Below, piece by piece: positions 17,212-28,206 of a stretch of DNA of 64,000 nucleotides. The stretch covers positions 62,001 to 126,000 of the forward strand of contig DATJJE010000026.1 of the NCBI GenBank assembly GCA_035492455.1, given 5' to 3'. The position numbers and the translations under genes were made by a program. Positions within the stretch are counted from its first letter, which is position 1. Each line of letters starts with the position of its first letter. The stretch comes from Gp6-AA40 sp035492455 (GTDB lineage Bacteria > Acidobacteriota > Vicinamibacteria > Vicinamibacterales > UBA2999). The notes under the pieces are model-generated. The model saw only the letters and a list, made by a program, of their open reading frames with translations, searched no databases and had not been told where the DNA came from.

Positions 17212-19653
17212 TCACGGCTTTTTTCCCGTAAACGTCCTCACACCAACGTGCTGACCGTCCGTCTCCAACGTAATTTGCCCATCGCGATCCGTCCGATAGA
17301 TCCTCGTACCAATCGCTTCGAGGCGCGCAACAACTTCTGGCGCTGGATGCCCGAACGGATTGTCGCGGCCGCAGCTGATGAGCGCGACCTGCGGGTGCCA
17401 TGCGTCGAGGAGTGCCTGCGACGTAGAGGTGCGGCTGCCGTGATGGGCGACCTTCAGGATCCGGGTCTTCGCATGGATCAGTGCGGGGACAATCTGCCGC
17501 TCGACCTCCGCGCCTATATCCCCGGTCAGCAGGAGCGCAACCTCGCCGTAGACGACCTCGAGCACCACCGAGTCGTCATTGCGCACTCGTGGCCGCTCCC
17601 AATCGGGCGCTGCCGGGTGCAGCACGAAGACGTGAGCTGCGCCAATCGATAACTGCTCGCCGGCGCGGCGCTCCTCGGTGGGAATGTGGGCTTGCTTGGC
17701 ACGCGCCAACACATTCTGCAGCGACGCCGCGCGCGGAACGGGTATGCCCTGCCACAGTGCATCCGGACTGAAGTCTTCGATAAGCGGCATCGCCCCGCCG
17801 ATGTGATCGGGATCGCCGTGCGTAAGCAGCAACGCACGAAGCGACGACATGCCGCGAGCCCACAGCGCGGGCTCCACGACGCGTGCCCCGATGTCAAAGC
17901 TGCCGCCGCCGAACGGCGCGCCTCCAGCATCGATCATCACGGTCTGAGGACCGACCTGCAGCGCCATCGCATCGCCCTGCCCCACATCCACCATCGTCAG
18001 CCGCAGACCGTGGATGTCGCCGGCGAATCGAAAGCCGCTGATGATCGCGAGTGCCGCGACAGCGACAGCAAAGGCGCTGACTGTCCAGATCACCGTGCGT
18101 CGAAACGCGATAACGCCGGCGAGCCCGGCGTAGTAGAAGAGAACGATGAGCAGCCCCGGAGCGGGGACACGGATTGAGAGCCAGGGGGCGATTTCGACGA
18201 GGCGTGCGCTGTCAACAATTGCCGACGCACCGACGTGTGCGGCCCAGCCCGCCAGGCCGCCGATGGTGTCGAAGCGATTTGCCATGACCACCACCAGCCC
18301 CGCGATCTGGACCACCGCCATCGCGGGCACAGCCACCAGGTTCAGCACGAGGCCGGCGACACTCACGCGCGAAAACGTTTCGGCCATCACCGGTAGCAGC
18401 GCGAGCTCCACCGCCGCGGATGACGCAACAGACGTGATCAGCCACGCCATCCGCGGAGGCCCCACCGCTGCTCGGCGCACGACATAGAGGAGAGCAGCTG
18501 TCGCTCCAAACGTCAGAATGAAACCGGCGTTGCGTACATCGAGCGGTTCGACGACGGCGAGAACACCACCGGCGACGGCCATCGCCTGCCACGCAGCCGT
18601 TCGATGGTCGAGGATGCGCGCGGACAGATAGACCGCTGCGACCAGCGTCGCCCGCCACACGGATGGTCCGGCGGTAACGATCTGCGTATACGCGACGAGC
18701 AACAGCAGCGTCACCAGTGCCGCGCGGCGGCCGGCCATTCCGATCGGCACGAGCAACGCGAACAGAAGCGCAGTCAGAATTGCGATGTTGCCGCCGGAGA
18801 TCGCGATCACGTGATAGGTGCCAGCAGCCTGCAGACGATCGCGGATGTCGTCCGGCAACCCGCTGCGATCGCCGATGAGCACAGCGGAGACAATCCCAGC
18901 CGATAGCGAACTGCGCGAGCCGATGCGGCGGTAGACCTGCTTTCGCACGTACTCCCGAATGTCTGCCGCGCGCTCGCTCGCAAACGTTCCGCGGCGAACA
19001 ACGTCGACGAGGAGGGCGCTCTTGATCGATCCGAGCAGCGTGATGCCGTCGAGCGCAGCGTCACGCTCGAAGTCAGAAACGCCGTCGTTCAAGTACCGCG
19101 CGGGCCGCCCGAAGGTCATCGGCGCCTCGACGATTCTGCCTCTGCGCCACTCCACCGCGCGCGCCGCAGCAGTCGCGCCGCCGACGCTGACGACCACCCC
19201 ACCATCCGCGGGTGTCCACACGTCGCGCAAACGGAGCGAGACGATTCGTCCGCGAAGCGTAATTCGATCGTCGTGCTGCGCTGCGTCTTCCGTCAGCAGC
19301 ATGCGGCTGCGGAGAGGTGCGCGCGTCTCGGTGCCGATCTCCCTGCGCAGCTGTGAATCAAGTGCACGCTCACGCGCATCGGCTCCGAGCGCAAGCCCGC
19401 AACACGCGAATCCGCTGACGATGAGCGCGAAGGTGGTACGGCGAGCTGCGCCGTACCACGCGGCGGCCGAGGTGAGGACGAGAATAGGAAGGCACCACAC
19501 GAACGCGCGCGCATGCACCTCGAGCGCGATTCCGGCGGCGGTACTTCCGACCAGGGCGAGGGCAGGAAAGAGGGCGGCGGCCAAGTCGCCCCACGGCCTG
19601 CAAGGCGCGTCACGTGGCCGCGGCGGTGGCGAGCGCGGCGCTAACACACACAA
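17212..19653 (-). CDS. comEC: ComEC/Rec2 competence protein
   Basis: An 813-residue inner-membrane channel protein for DNA uptake. The N-terminal third has several hydrophobic helices and a soluble DUF4131-like region; the middle is the competence domain with about eight helices and the motif IAISGGNIAILTALLFAL. The C-terminal 250 residues form an MBL domain with VDVGQGDAMALQ, IDAGG, LLTHGDPDHIGGAMPLI and VAHHGSRTSTS. The frame starts at a TTG (19651-19653) with no clear ribosome site; an internal start is possible. pilT at 38.8 kb is the only other type IV pilus or uptake gene in the window. Confidence 0.93.
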   Translation of the reverse strand: MCVLAPRSPPPRPRDAPCRPWGDLAAALFPALALVGSTAAGIALEVHARAFVWCLPILVLTSAAAWYGAARRTTFALIVSGFACCGLALGADARERALDSQLRREIGTETRAPLRSRMLLTEDAAQHDDRITLRGRIVSLRLRDVWTPADGGVVVSVGGATAAARAVEWRRGRIVEAPMTFGRPARYLNDGVSDFERDAALDGITLLGSIKSALLVDVVRRGTFASERAADIREYVRKQVYRRIGSRSSLSAGIVSAVLIGDRSGLPDDIRDRLQAAGTYHVIAISGGNIAILTALLFALLVPIGMAGRRAALVTLLLLVAYTQIVTAGPSVWRATLVAAVYLSARILDHRTAAWQAMAVAGGVLAVVEPLDVRNAGFILTFGATAALLYVVRRAAVGPPRMAWLITSVASSAAVELALLPVMAETFSRVSVAGLVLNLVAVPAMAVVQIAGLVVVMANRFDTIGGLAGWAAHVGASAIVDSARLVEIAPWLSIRVPAPGLLIVLFYYAGLAGVIAFRRTVIWTVSAFAVAVAALAIISGFRFAGDIHGLRLTMVDVGQGDAMALQVGPQTVMIDAGGAPFGGGSFDIGARVVEPALWARGMSSLRALLLTHGDPDHIGGAMPLIEDFSPDALWQGIPVPRAASLQNVLARAKQAHIPTEERRAGEQLSIGAAHVFVLHPAAPDWERPRVRNDDSVVLEVVYGEVALLLTGDIGAEVERQIVPALIHAKTRILKVAHHGSRTSTSQALLDAWHPQVALISCGRDNPFGHPAPEVVARLEAIGTRIYRTDRDGQITLETDGQHVGVRTFTGKKP

Positions 19654-19754
19654 AAGGTTGTGCTTGCGCTGAAGCGGGTGGCTTTGCGGACGCGTCTGCG
19701 TGAAGGTTCTGAGTACCCGGGACCCGTCGAGCGTCGCAGGATGTAAAACGCGAC

Positions 19755-19783
19755 TTGACTGGTCGGATATCTCCGACTACGAT
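19755..19783 (+). promoter_or_regulatory. Promoter of the flavin/haem module
   Basis: TTGACT (19755-19760) and TACGAT (19778-19783) are 17 bases apart, close to a consensus sigma-70 promoter. It lies in the comEC-divergent region about 220 bases before the first gene of the module. The predicted start of transcription is near 19790. Confidence 0.6.
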
Positions 19784-19796
19784 GGCGCAGCGATAC

Positions 19797-19811
19797 TGAG
19801 ATTCAATCTCA
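19797..19811 (+). promoter_or_regulatory. Perfect 15 bp palindrome, candidate operator
   Basis: TGAGATTCAATCTCA is a perfect 7-1-7 inverted repeat at about +7 to +21 relative to the predicted start. The 7-1-7 layout with TGA...TCA ends resembles sites bound by Fur-family regulators, although the central bases differ from the usual Fur box (TGATAATnATTATCA). It is well placed to repress the module by blocking RNA polymerase. Confidence 0.55.
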
Positions 19812-19843
19812 AGACGCTACTTGGCGCCCAGATAAGCGCCCGG

Positions 19844-19864
19844 CAGGGTGGGTTCAGCACCCTG
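19844..19864 (+). promoter_or_regulatory. Hairpin in the leader of the flavin/haem module
   Basis: CAGGGTG (19844-19850) and CACCCTG (19858-19864) form a 7 bp stem with a 7-base loop, in a leader of about 210 bases. There is no T run, so it is not a simple terminator. No known riboswitch (FMN, TPP, cobalamin) was recognised. Confidence 0.35.
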
Positions 19865-20001
19865 GCGGGCATGAACGCCGAGCTGGATCACGGTTGGGCC
19901 GAGCCCGCGCGACGTTCCGGCGGAGTGTAGTCGATGGTTCGCGTCTCCGCAAACGATGGCCGGGCTCCTCGTGTGAGCTGCCGCTCGCAAGAAGGAGCTG
20001 A

Positions 20002-20868
20002 ATGCGTACACCTGCAGTGCTGGCGATCATCGTCGTCAGCGGTCTTTTGATGGCAACACCCGCGCTCGCCGACGAAAACTATTTCGGCTATTCCTATGGC
20101 GCCGAAACGCTGCCCAAGGGCAAATCCGAGGCCTACCTCTGGTTGACCAGCCGCGTCGGCAAAGGCGTCGGCAGCTATCAGGCGTGGGATAACTTCAACG
20201 AATTCGAATATGGGTTCACCGATCGCTTCCAGGCCTCGCTCTATCTCAATACGAGCGGCCATCGCATCAAGGGCAATCCCGACCTCGAGAACAACAGCTC
20301 GTTCGGATTCGAGGGTGTCCGCACGTCCTTCAAGTACGGTGTGCTCAGTCCATTCACACACTCGGTCGGACTCGCGCTCTATGTTGAACCCGAATACAGC
20401 CGCCGGGACAAGATCTCCGGCGAAGCGTTCACCGAGTTTGCCATTGAATCAAAGCTGATCCTGCAGAAGAACTTTCGCGACGACACCATCGTCTCCGCCG
20501 TGAACCTCACCTACGAGCACGAATGGGAGAAGGAGGGCGAGGAAGAGGGCACAGCGGCTGAAAAGGACGAATTCGAGCGCGAGGCGGCTATCGAATTCAC
20601 CGCCGGCCTGAACTACCGGTTCCGGCCGAAGTGGTTTCTCGGTGTCGAAGCCCGTCGCCACTCGGAGTACCCGGACGCGGATCTCGGCAACGAGGAGCAT
20701 GCCGCGTATTTCCTCGGCCCGGTGCTGCATTACGGGTCGCAACGATGGTGGTTCACGGCGACAGTGTTTCCGCAGATATATGGGACACCGCACGTGAACT
20801 CGATTCGGCTCCATCTCGACGAACACGAACGCATCGAAACCCGGTTCAAGGTCGGTTTCAACTTCTGA
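20002..20868 (+). CDS. Outer-membrane protein of the flavin/haem module
   Basis: A 288-residue exported protein with a signal peptide (cleavage near PALA-DE) and an AAGGAG ribosome site 5 bases before the ATG. The mature chain is rich in amphipathic strands with aromatic girdle residues (SYQAWDNFNEFEYGF, ASLYLNT) and ends in FNF, as outer-membrane barrels do. A highly acidic loop of about 20 residues (EWEKEGEEEG region) lies near 175-195 and could bind cations. The family looks like a DUF6662-type protein, but this is from memory of similar neighbourhoods. It is followed after 2 bases by the FMN-binding protein gene. Confidence 0.65.
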   Translation: MRTPAVLAIIVVSGLLMATPALADENYFGYSYGAETLPKGKSEAYLWLTSRVGKGVGSYQAWDNFNEFEYGFTDRFQASLYLNTSGHRIKGNPDLENNSSFGFEGVRTSFKYGVLSPFTHSVGLALYVEPEYSRRDKISGEAFTEFAIESKLILQKNFRDDTIVSAVNLTYEHEWEKEGEEEGTAAEKDEFEREAAIEFTAGLNYRFRPKWFLGVEARRHSEYPDADLGNEEHAAYFLGPVLHYGSQRWWFTATVFPQIYGTPHVNSIRLHLDEHERIETRFKVGFNF

Positions 20869-20870
20869 TC

Positions 20871-21392
20871 ATGGATTCCCGCTGGCTCGTTCCCTCCGCC
20901 ATCGTGCTGTCGGCCGGGTCGGCCGTCCACGCCGAGCAGTACCTGACGGTCGCAGAGGCGCAGACGGTCATGTTTCCGGGCCAGCGCTTCGCCGCCGCGA
21001 CGTTCGTGCTGACCTCCGATCAGGCGCGCCAGATCTCGCGCGTCAGCGGCGTCCGCGTGCGCAGCAACGAGGTACATGCGTGGCGGACCGAGAGCGGCGC
21101 AATGTTCTTTGTCGACCAGGTCGTCGGTAAGCACGAGTTCATTACCTGGGCGCTCGGGGTCAACGCTGACGGCTCGGTGAAAGGCGTCGAGATTCTGGAT
21201 TATCGCGAAACCTACGGCGCCGAGGTCCGCGATCCGAAGTGGCGCGCGCAGTTCGTGGGCAAGGCGCACGGCGCCGACCTCAGGCTCAATCGCGACATCC
21301 GCAACATTTCGGGCGCAACGCTCTCATGTCGGCACTTGACCGATGGCGTGAAGCGGCTGCTGGCTACCTATGCTGTCGCCGTCGAGCACTGA
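20871..21392 (+). CDS. Exported FMN-binding domain protein
   Basis: A 173-residue protein with an N-terminal signal peptide (cleavage near VHA-EQ) and an FMN_bind domain. The C-terminal motif NISGATLSCRHLTDGV (about residues 145-160) contains SGAT; Thr150 is the predicted residue to which ApbE attaches FMN through phosphate, as in NqrC and RnfG. The domain probably carries electrons in the periplasm. The ATG at 20871 lies 2 bases after the previous stop. The gene overlaps apbE by 23 bases. It lacks other domains, so it is a stand-alone flavin carrier. Confidence 0.85.
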   Translation: MDSRWLVPSAIVLSAGSAVHAEQYLTVAEAQTVMFPGQRFAAATFVLTSDQARQISRVSGVRVRSNEVHAWRTESGAMFFVDQVVGKHEFITWALGVNADGSVKGVEILDYRETYGAEVRDPKWRAQFVGKAHGADLRLNRDIRNISGATLSCRHLTDGVKRLLATYAVAVEH

Positions 21393-22254
21393 GCAGACGC
21401 GGTCGCGGCCGCTGCTCGGCACGTTCGTCACCATTCGAGCGGCCGCTGCGGATGCCGCTGCGGCATCGCGCGCCATCGAGGCGGCGTTCGCCGCGATCGC
21501 GAGAACTCAGGCGAGCATGAGCTTCCACGATCCGAACAGCGAGTTGAGCGTCCTCAATCGCGAAGCGCATAACCATCGCGTGCCAGTCTCGGAGGATCTC
21601 TTCGCGGTGCTCTCGCTCGCCCGCCGGATCCACGACGCGAGTGATGGCGCCTTCGACGTCGCCATTGCGCCGGAGCTGGTTCGGTGGAAGTACCTGCCGC
21701 GCCATGGTCGCATGAGCGGCGGAGGAACGTTCGAGAATGTCGAACTCGATCCATCTCGCACCGTCAGGTTCGCGGTTCCCCTGCTGATCGATCTTGGCGG
21801 TATTGCGAAGGGCTACGCGGTCGATCGCGCGGTCGATGCGCTGCGCGATGCGGGCATTCGACGTGGCGTCGTCAACGCCGGCGGCGATCTGCGCGTCTTC
21901 GGTGATCAATCGGAACTGGTGCACGTCCGTCATCCGCAGGCGCCCGGCACGTGCGTGCCGATCGCGGAGCTTCGCGACGGCTCCATTGCCACGTCCGCAC
22001 CGTATTTCTCGAAGCGACGGGTCCAGGGCCGCGAGGTCACGCCGATCGTGGATCCGGCGGCGCGAGCCGCCTGCACGTCATCGCGAAGCGTCTCCGTCAT
22101 CGCGCCGACGTGCGTCATCGCCGATGCACTCACGAAGGTCGTTGCGCTTCGCGGCGTACGTTCGGTTCCCGTGCTCGACCGGTTTGACGCATCCGCGCTG
22201 ATCCTGAACGCCGACGGCGCGGTCGCGATCGGAGGTAGCACTCGTGCCGCGTGA
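21370..22254 (+). CDS. apbE: FAD:protein FMN transferase
   Basis: A 294-residue ApbE, which moves FMN from FAD to a Thr or Ser of a partner protein, here almost surely the FMN-binding protein encoded just upstream and overlapping by 23 bases. Motifs: LLGTFVTIRAA near the start, FDVAIAPELVRW, DLGGIAKGYAVD, NAGGDLRVFG, and a C-terminal DALTKVVALRG in place of the common ADalaTa segment. Unlike most ApbE proteins it shows no signal peptide or lipobox at its N-terminus, so export is unexplained. It overlaps the next gene by 11 bases. Confidence 0.9.
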   Translation: MLSPSSTEQTRSRPLLGTFVTIRAAAADAAAASRAIEAAFAAIARTQASMSFHDPNSELSVLNREAHNHRVPVSEDLFAVLSLARRIHDASDGAFDVAIAPELVRWKYLPRHGRMSGGGTFENVELDPSRTVRFAVPLLIDLGGIAKGYAVDRAVDALRDAGIRRGVVNAGGDLRVFGDQSELVHVRHPQAPGTCVPIAELRDGSIATSAPYFSKRRVQGREVTPIVDPAARAACTSSRSVSVIAPTCVIADALTKVVALRGVRSVPVLDRFDASALILNADGAVAIGGSTRAA

Positions 22255-22819
22255 GGGCCTTCGACTGTCGGTTCATCATCGAGCGTTCGTCTATGGCTCG
22301 TCCGCGCTGCTATTTCTTACCGGTGCAGCGTGGCTCGTCGCGCACACCTGGATGCGCGTCGAAGGCGAATTCGGCGATATGCCGCATCCGCTCGAGCGCT
22401 GGTCACTGCAGGCGCATGGCGCGGTCGCGATGCTCTTCTTGATGGCGCTCGGCTCGCTGGTCCGCGGCCACATCCGCGCCGGCTGGCGGGCGAAGCGCAG
22501 CCGATTGTCGGGCGCGACGATGGTTGCGGCGAGCGCGGCGCTGATTGTGAGCGGCTGGTGTCTGTATTACGTCGGGAACGAGGAGGCGCGAGCCCTCATC
22601 GGTCAGCTTCACTGGCTGCTCGGCCTCGCAGGACCGATCATTATCGTCGCGCACGTGCTCGGCCGAGGAGGCGCCGCTGTCAGCTCCGCGCAGGCGCAGC
22701 GAAATATCCGCGACGCGCGCGAGCCAGATAGTCGTGATTCTTCACGCGAACGCGAATGGTCCGCCAGCTCCCGTCCTGCGGCTTCTTCGTCGCAAAGCCC
22801 AGCGTGTACTGTGAGTTGA
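22244..22819 (+). CDS. Four-helix His-rich membrane protein, cytochrome b-like
   Basis: A 191-residue protein from GTG at 22244, with a GGAGG site 8 bases upstream and an 11-base overlap with apbE. Four hydrophobic helices lie at about 15-35, 56-76, 90-110 and 120-140. Histidines are placed in pairs within helices (11/34, 58/76, 123/137), which suggests bis-His haem b ligation, as in small cytochrome b-type subunits. The likely role is to pass electrons from the quinone pool to the exported FMN protein. The last 46 residues are low-complexity Ser/Arg and are antisense to the 3' end of the convergent VWFA gene, so the natural stop was probably lost or the tail is not conserved. Confidence 0.65.
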   Translation: MPREGLRLSVHHRAFVYGSSALLFLTGAAWLVAHTWMRVEGEFGDMPHPLERWSLQAHGAVAMLFLMALGSLVRGHIRAGWRAKRSRLSGATMVAASAALIVSGWCLYYVGNEEARALIGQLHWLLGLAGPIIIVAHVLGRGGAAVSSAQAQRNIRDAREPDSRDSSREREWSASSRPAASSSQSPACTVS

Positions 22820-23579
22820 GCTCCTCGGCAATGCGCTGCGTGGCGGGCCCCAGATCCTCATAGCTGCGCACCACTTCCGTATATCCCCCGCTTGGCCCTG
22901 TGAGTTCGCGAAGCGCTTCGGCATTGACCCGTGTGCTCACCCGCTGTTCCGTCGCCGAATCGATGGCGATGGCGTAGACGAACGCGTCGATGCGGCGCAG
23001 CGCCTCGCGCGTCTGCACGAGCGAGCGATCGCTTGCCGTGTCCGCACCATCGGAAATGACGATCAGCGCCGCGCGCGAACGATTGTGCCGCTGCAGCATC
23101 GAGATGGAGGCGACGATCGCGTCGTAAATTGCCGTGCCGCCGGTGGGGCGTTCGTTCGCAAGCCGCCCGGCTAATCGTGACGGTGGCGCCGTCCACGGCA
23201 CGAGGATCCGGGGCAAATGGTTGAACGCGCCGGCGAACGCTTCGTCGCCGGCGTCGAGCAGCTCGGCCATGAAGCGATCGAGCGCGGCGCGGGCGTCGAC
23301 AATCGGCTGACCGCGCATGCTGTCGCTGATGTCGAGCAGCACACCGACACTCACCGGCGTTCGTTTGTCTGAAAACTGCGTGACGGGTTCTTCATCGCCG
23401 TCCTCGAAGACCTCGAAGTCGTCCTTCGTGAGACCAGTGATCAAACGGTTGTTGCTGTCGGTGACGGTGACGGGGATTTCGACAGTCGTGACGCTGCCGC
23501 GGAAGGTCTGGGCGGCAGTGGAAGGTGCGAAGAGGTTTTGAACCGCGAAGACCGCGAACAGCGCGAAGAACACGAACAC
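22680..23579 (-). CDS. VWFA-domain secreted protein (Acidobacteria-type)
   Basis: About 299 residues from a GTG at 23577-23579. After a signal-like segment the mature part starts TFRGSVTTVEIPVTVTD, a form common in VWFA-related proteins of Acidobacteriota. The von Willebrand A domain has a MIDAS motif DISDSMRG, TGGTAIYDAI and VISDGADTASD, so metal-dependent ligand binding is likely. The frame also stays open to a TTG at 23633, but the segment between is a microrepeat and the GTG gives a clean signal peptide (FVFFALFAVFAVQNL, then cleavage near TAAQ). It lies directly after carB. Its 3' end overlaps the convergent membrane protein by 140 bases. Confidence 0.8.
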   Translation of the reverse strand: MFVFFALFAVFAVQNLFAPSTAAQTFRGSVTTVEIPVTVTDSNNRLITGLTKDDFEVFEDGDEEPVTQFSDKRTPVSVGVLLDISDSMRGQPIVDARAALDRFMAELLDAGDEAFAGAFNHLPRILVPWTAPPSRLAGRLANERPTGGTAIYDAIVASISMLQRHNRSRAALIVISDGADTASDRSLVQTREALRRIDAFVYAIAIDSATEQRVSTRVNAEALRELTGPSGGYTEVVRSYEDLGPATQRIAEELNSQYTLGFATKKPQDGSWRTIRVRVKNHDYLARARRGYFAAPARS

Positions 23580-23630
23580 AATCCCATGAAGCGGTTCGTG
23601 ACCTGCGCGAATGTCGTGACCGTCGTGGTT
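23541..23630 (-). repeat. Microrepeat element inside the 5' end of the VWFA gene
   Basis: Read on the minus strand, AACCACGACGGTCACGAC (left arm) is followed by a centre with TTCATGG and then an inverted arm rich in TTCGCG words ending in CGCGGTT. It is the same family as 54127-54218. The second arm is translated as the hydrophobic core of the signal peptide. Confidence 0.7.
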
Positions 23631-23634
23631 CAAG

Positions 23635-26892
<3,258 letters not shown>

Positions 26893-26895
26893 AGC

Positions 26896-28035
26896 TCAGC
26901 GCTTCTCCATCGTGTCGAGGAACTTCAGGAACAAGTAGTCGGCGTCGTGCGGGCCGGGCGACGCCTCGGGATGGTACTGCACGGAGAAAATCGGCTTGCT
27001 CGTATGGCAGAACCCTTCTACCGTGCCGTCGTACAGATTGAGATGCGTTACCTTGACGTCCGCCGGCAGCGAATTCGGATCGACGGCGAAGCCGTGGTTC
27101 TGCGACGTGATCTCGACCTTGCCCGACTCGAGCTCCTTCACGGGATGATTCGCACCGCGGTGACCGAACTTCAGCTTGAACGTCTCTCCGCCAACGGCGA
27201 GCCCGAGGATCTGATGTCCGAGGCAGATGCCGAACGTCGGAACGTCCGTGCTGACGATCTGCTTGACGTTATCGATCGCGTAGGTCAGCGCCGCCGGATC
27301 CCCAGGGCCGTTGCTGAGAAACACTCCATCCGGTTCGATCGCCAAAAGCTCGCGTGCGGGCGTGGTGGCCGGAAACACCTTCACGTCGCAGCCGTATGCA
27401 TCGAGCCGCCGCAGAATGTTCCATTTGATCCCGAAGTCATACGCCGCAACGCGCAGGCGGCGTGACGACCGGCGCTGCGGCGCGATGCCGAACTCCTGGT
27501 GAGCGGCCTCACCTGCGGCTGCCGCACGCTCGCGCCATTCGAACGGCGATTCGCATGTAACCTCGCGCACCAGGTCCGACCCCTCCATCTTGCGAATCGC
27601 GCGCGCTTTGGCGACGAGCTCGTCGGGATCGACCGTACCGGTGGCAACGACGCCGCGCATCACGCCGGCGGAGCGCAGCAAGCGCGTCAACGCACGCGTG
27701 TCGATGTCGGCGATGGCAACGATGTTGTGGCGGACCAGATAGTCGCGAAGCGATGCATCGGCGCGCCAGTTGCTCGCGACAGGTGAGGCCTCGCGCATGA
27801 TGAAACCGGCGACGTGCGGCGCCAGCGACTCCGCATCACCTGATGCGGTGCCGTAATTGCCGATGAGCGGCGCCGTCATCGTCACGATCTGCCCAGCATA
27901 GGAGGGATCCGTGAGCACCTCTTGATAGCCGGTCATGCTCGTGTTGAACACGACCTCTCCGCTGGTTTCTCCGGCAGCGCCGGCGGATACGCCGCGGTAC
28001 CAGGTGCCGTCTTCGAGTGCGAGGGTGGCGTTCAT
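26896..28035 (-). CDS. carA: Carbamoyl-phosphate synthase small subunit
   Basis: A 379-residue glutamine amidotransferase that feeds ammonia to CarB. The N-terminal CPSase_sm_chain domain begins NATLALEDGTWYRG and has GEVVFNTSMTGYQEVLTDPSY. The class I GATase domain has FLSNGPGDP, the nucleophile Cys in FGICLGHQILGLA, NHGFAVD and the catalytic His/Glu in QYHPEASPGP. The ATG at 28033-28035 follows a TATAAT box about 35 bases upstream, with no clear ribosome site. Confidence 0.97.
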   Translation of the reverse strand: MNATLALEDGTWYRGVSAGAAGETSGEVVFNTSMTGYQEVLTDPSYAGQIVTMTAPLIGNYGTASGDAESLAPHVAGFIMREASPVASNWRADASLRDYLVRHNIVAIADIDTRALTRLLRSAGVMRGVVATGTVDPDELVAKARAIRKMEGSDLVREVTCESPFEWRERAAAAGEAAHQEFGIAPQRRSSRRLRVAAYDFGIKWNILRRLDAYGCDVKVFPATTPARELLAIEPDGVFLSNGPGDPAALTYAIDNVKQIVSTDVPTFGICLGHQILGLAVGGETFKLKFGHRGANHPVKELESGKVEITSQNHGFAVDPNSLPADVKVTHLNLYDGTVEGFCHTSKPIFSVQYHPEASPGPHDADYLFLKFLDTMEKR

Positions 28036-28067
28036 TGCTTGTGCATGATTATGACTTCGGGTGGATA

Positions 28068-28073
28068 ATTATA
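28068..28073 (-). promoter_or_regulatory. -10 box (TATAAT) of carAB
   Basis: On the minus strand a perfect TATAAT lies about 32 bases before the carA ATG. The region upstream of it (higher coordinates) is a microrepeat dyad, and no clear -35 was found. Confidence 0.55.
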
Positions 28074-28097
28074 CAGGTGCGCGCAATTGGTGGGAAA

Positions 28098-28175
28098 GGT
28101 GCAATGGTGCAATAAGTTCAGAAGTGCACCAGCTGCACCACTTGCACCCCTCACAGCTATTGCACCTATTGCACC
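28098..28175. repeat. GGTGCAAT microrepeat dyad between carA and bshC
   Basis: The left arm, GGTGCAATGGTGCAATA (28098-28114), and the right arm, TATTGCACCTATTGCACC (28158-28175), are complementary apart from one indel. Between them is a smaller run of TGCACC words. As RNA or single-stranded DNA it would form a long hairpin. The BshC reading frame is open through it but need not be translated. Confidence 0.8.
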
Positions 28176-28206
28176 TGCCAGAGCATTCTGCGACAGTAGC
28201 GTTCGA

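Noticed and set aside
19700..19930. 76-codon ORF in the comEC-divergent region
   Set aside because: Covers the promoter, palindrome and leader hairpin; no ribosome site, no motif.
19654..20001. FMN, TPP or cobalamin riboswitch before the flavin module
   Set aside because: None of the conserved core sequences was found in the leader.
28087..28206. Longer N-terminus for BshC
   Set aside because: It would translate the TGCACC microrepeat as an Ala/Pro run; the GTG at 28207 gives the normal length.
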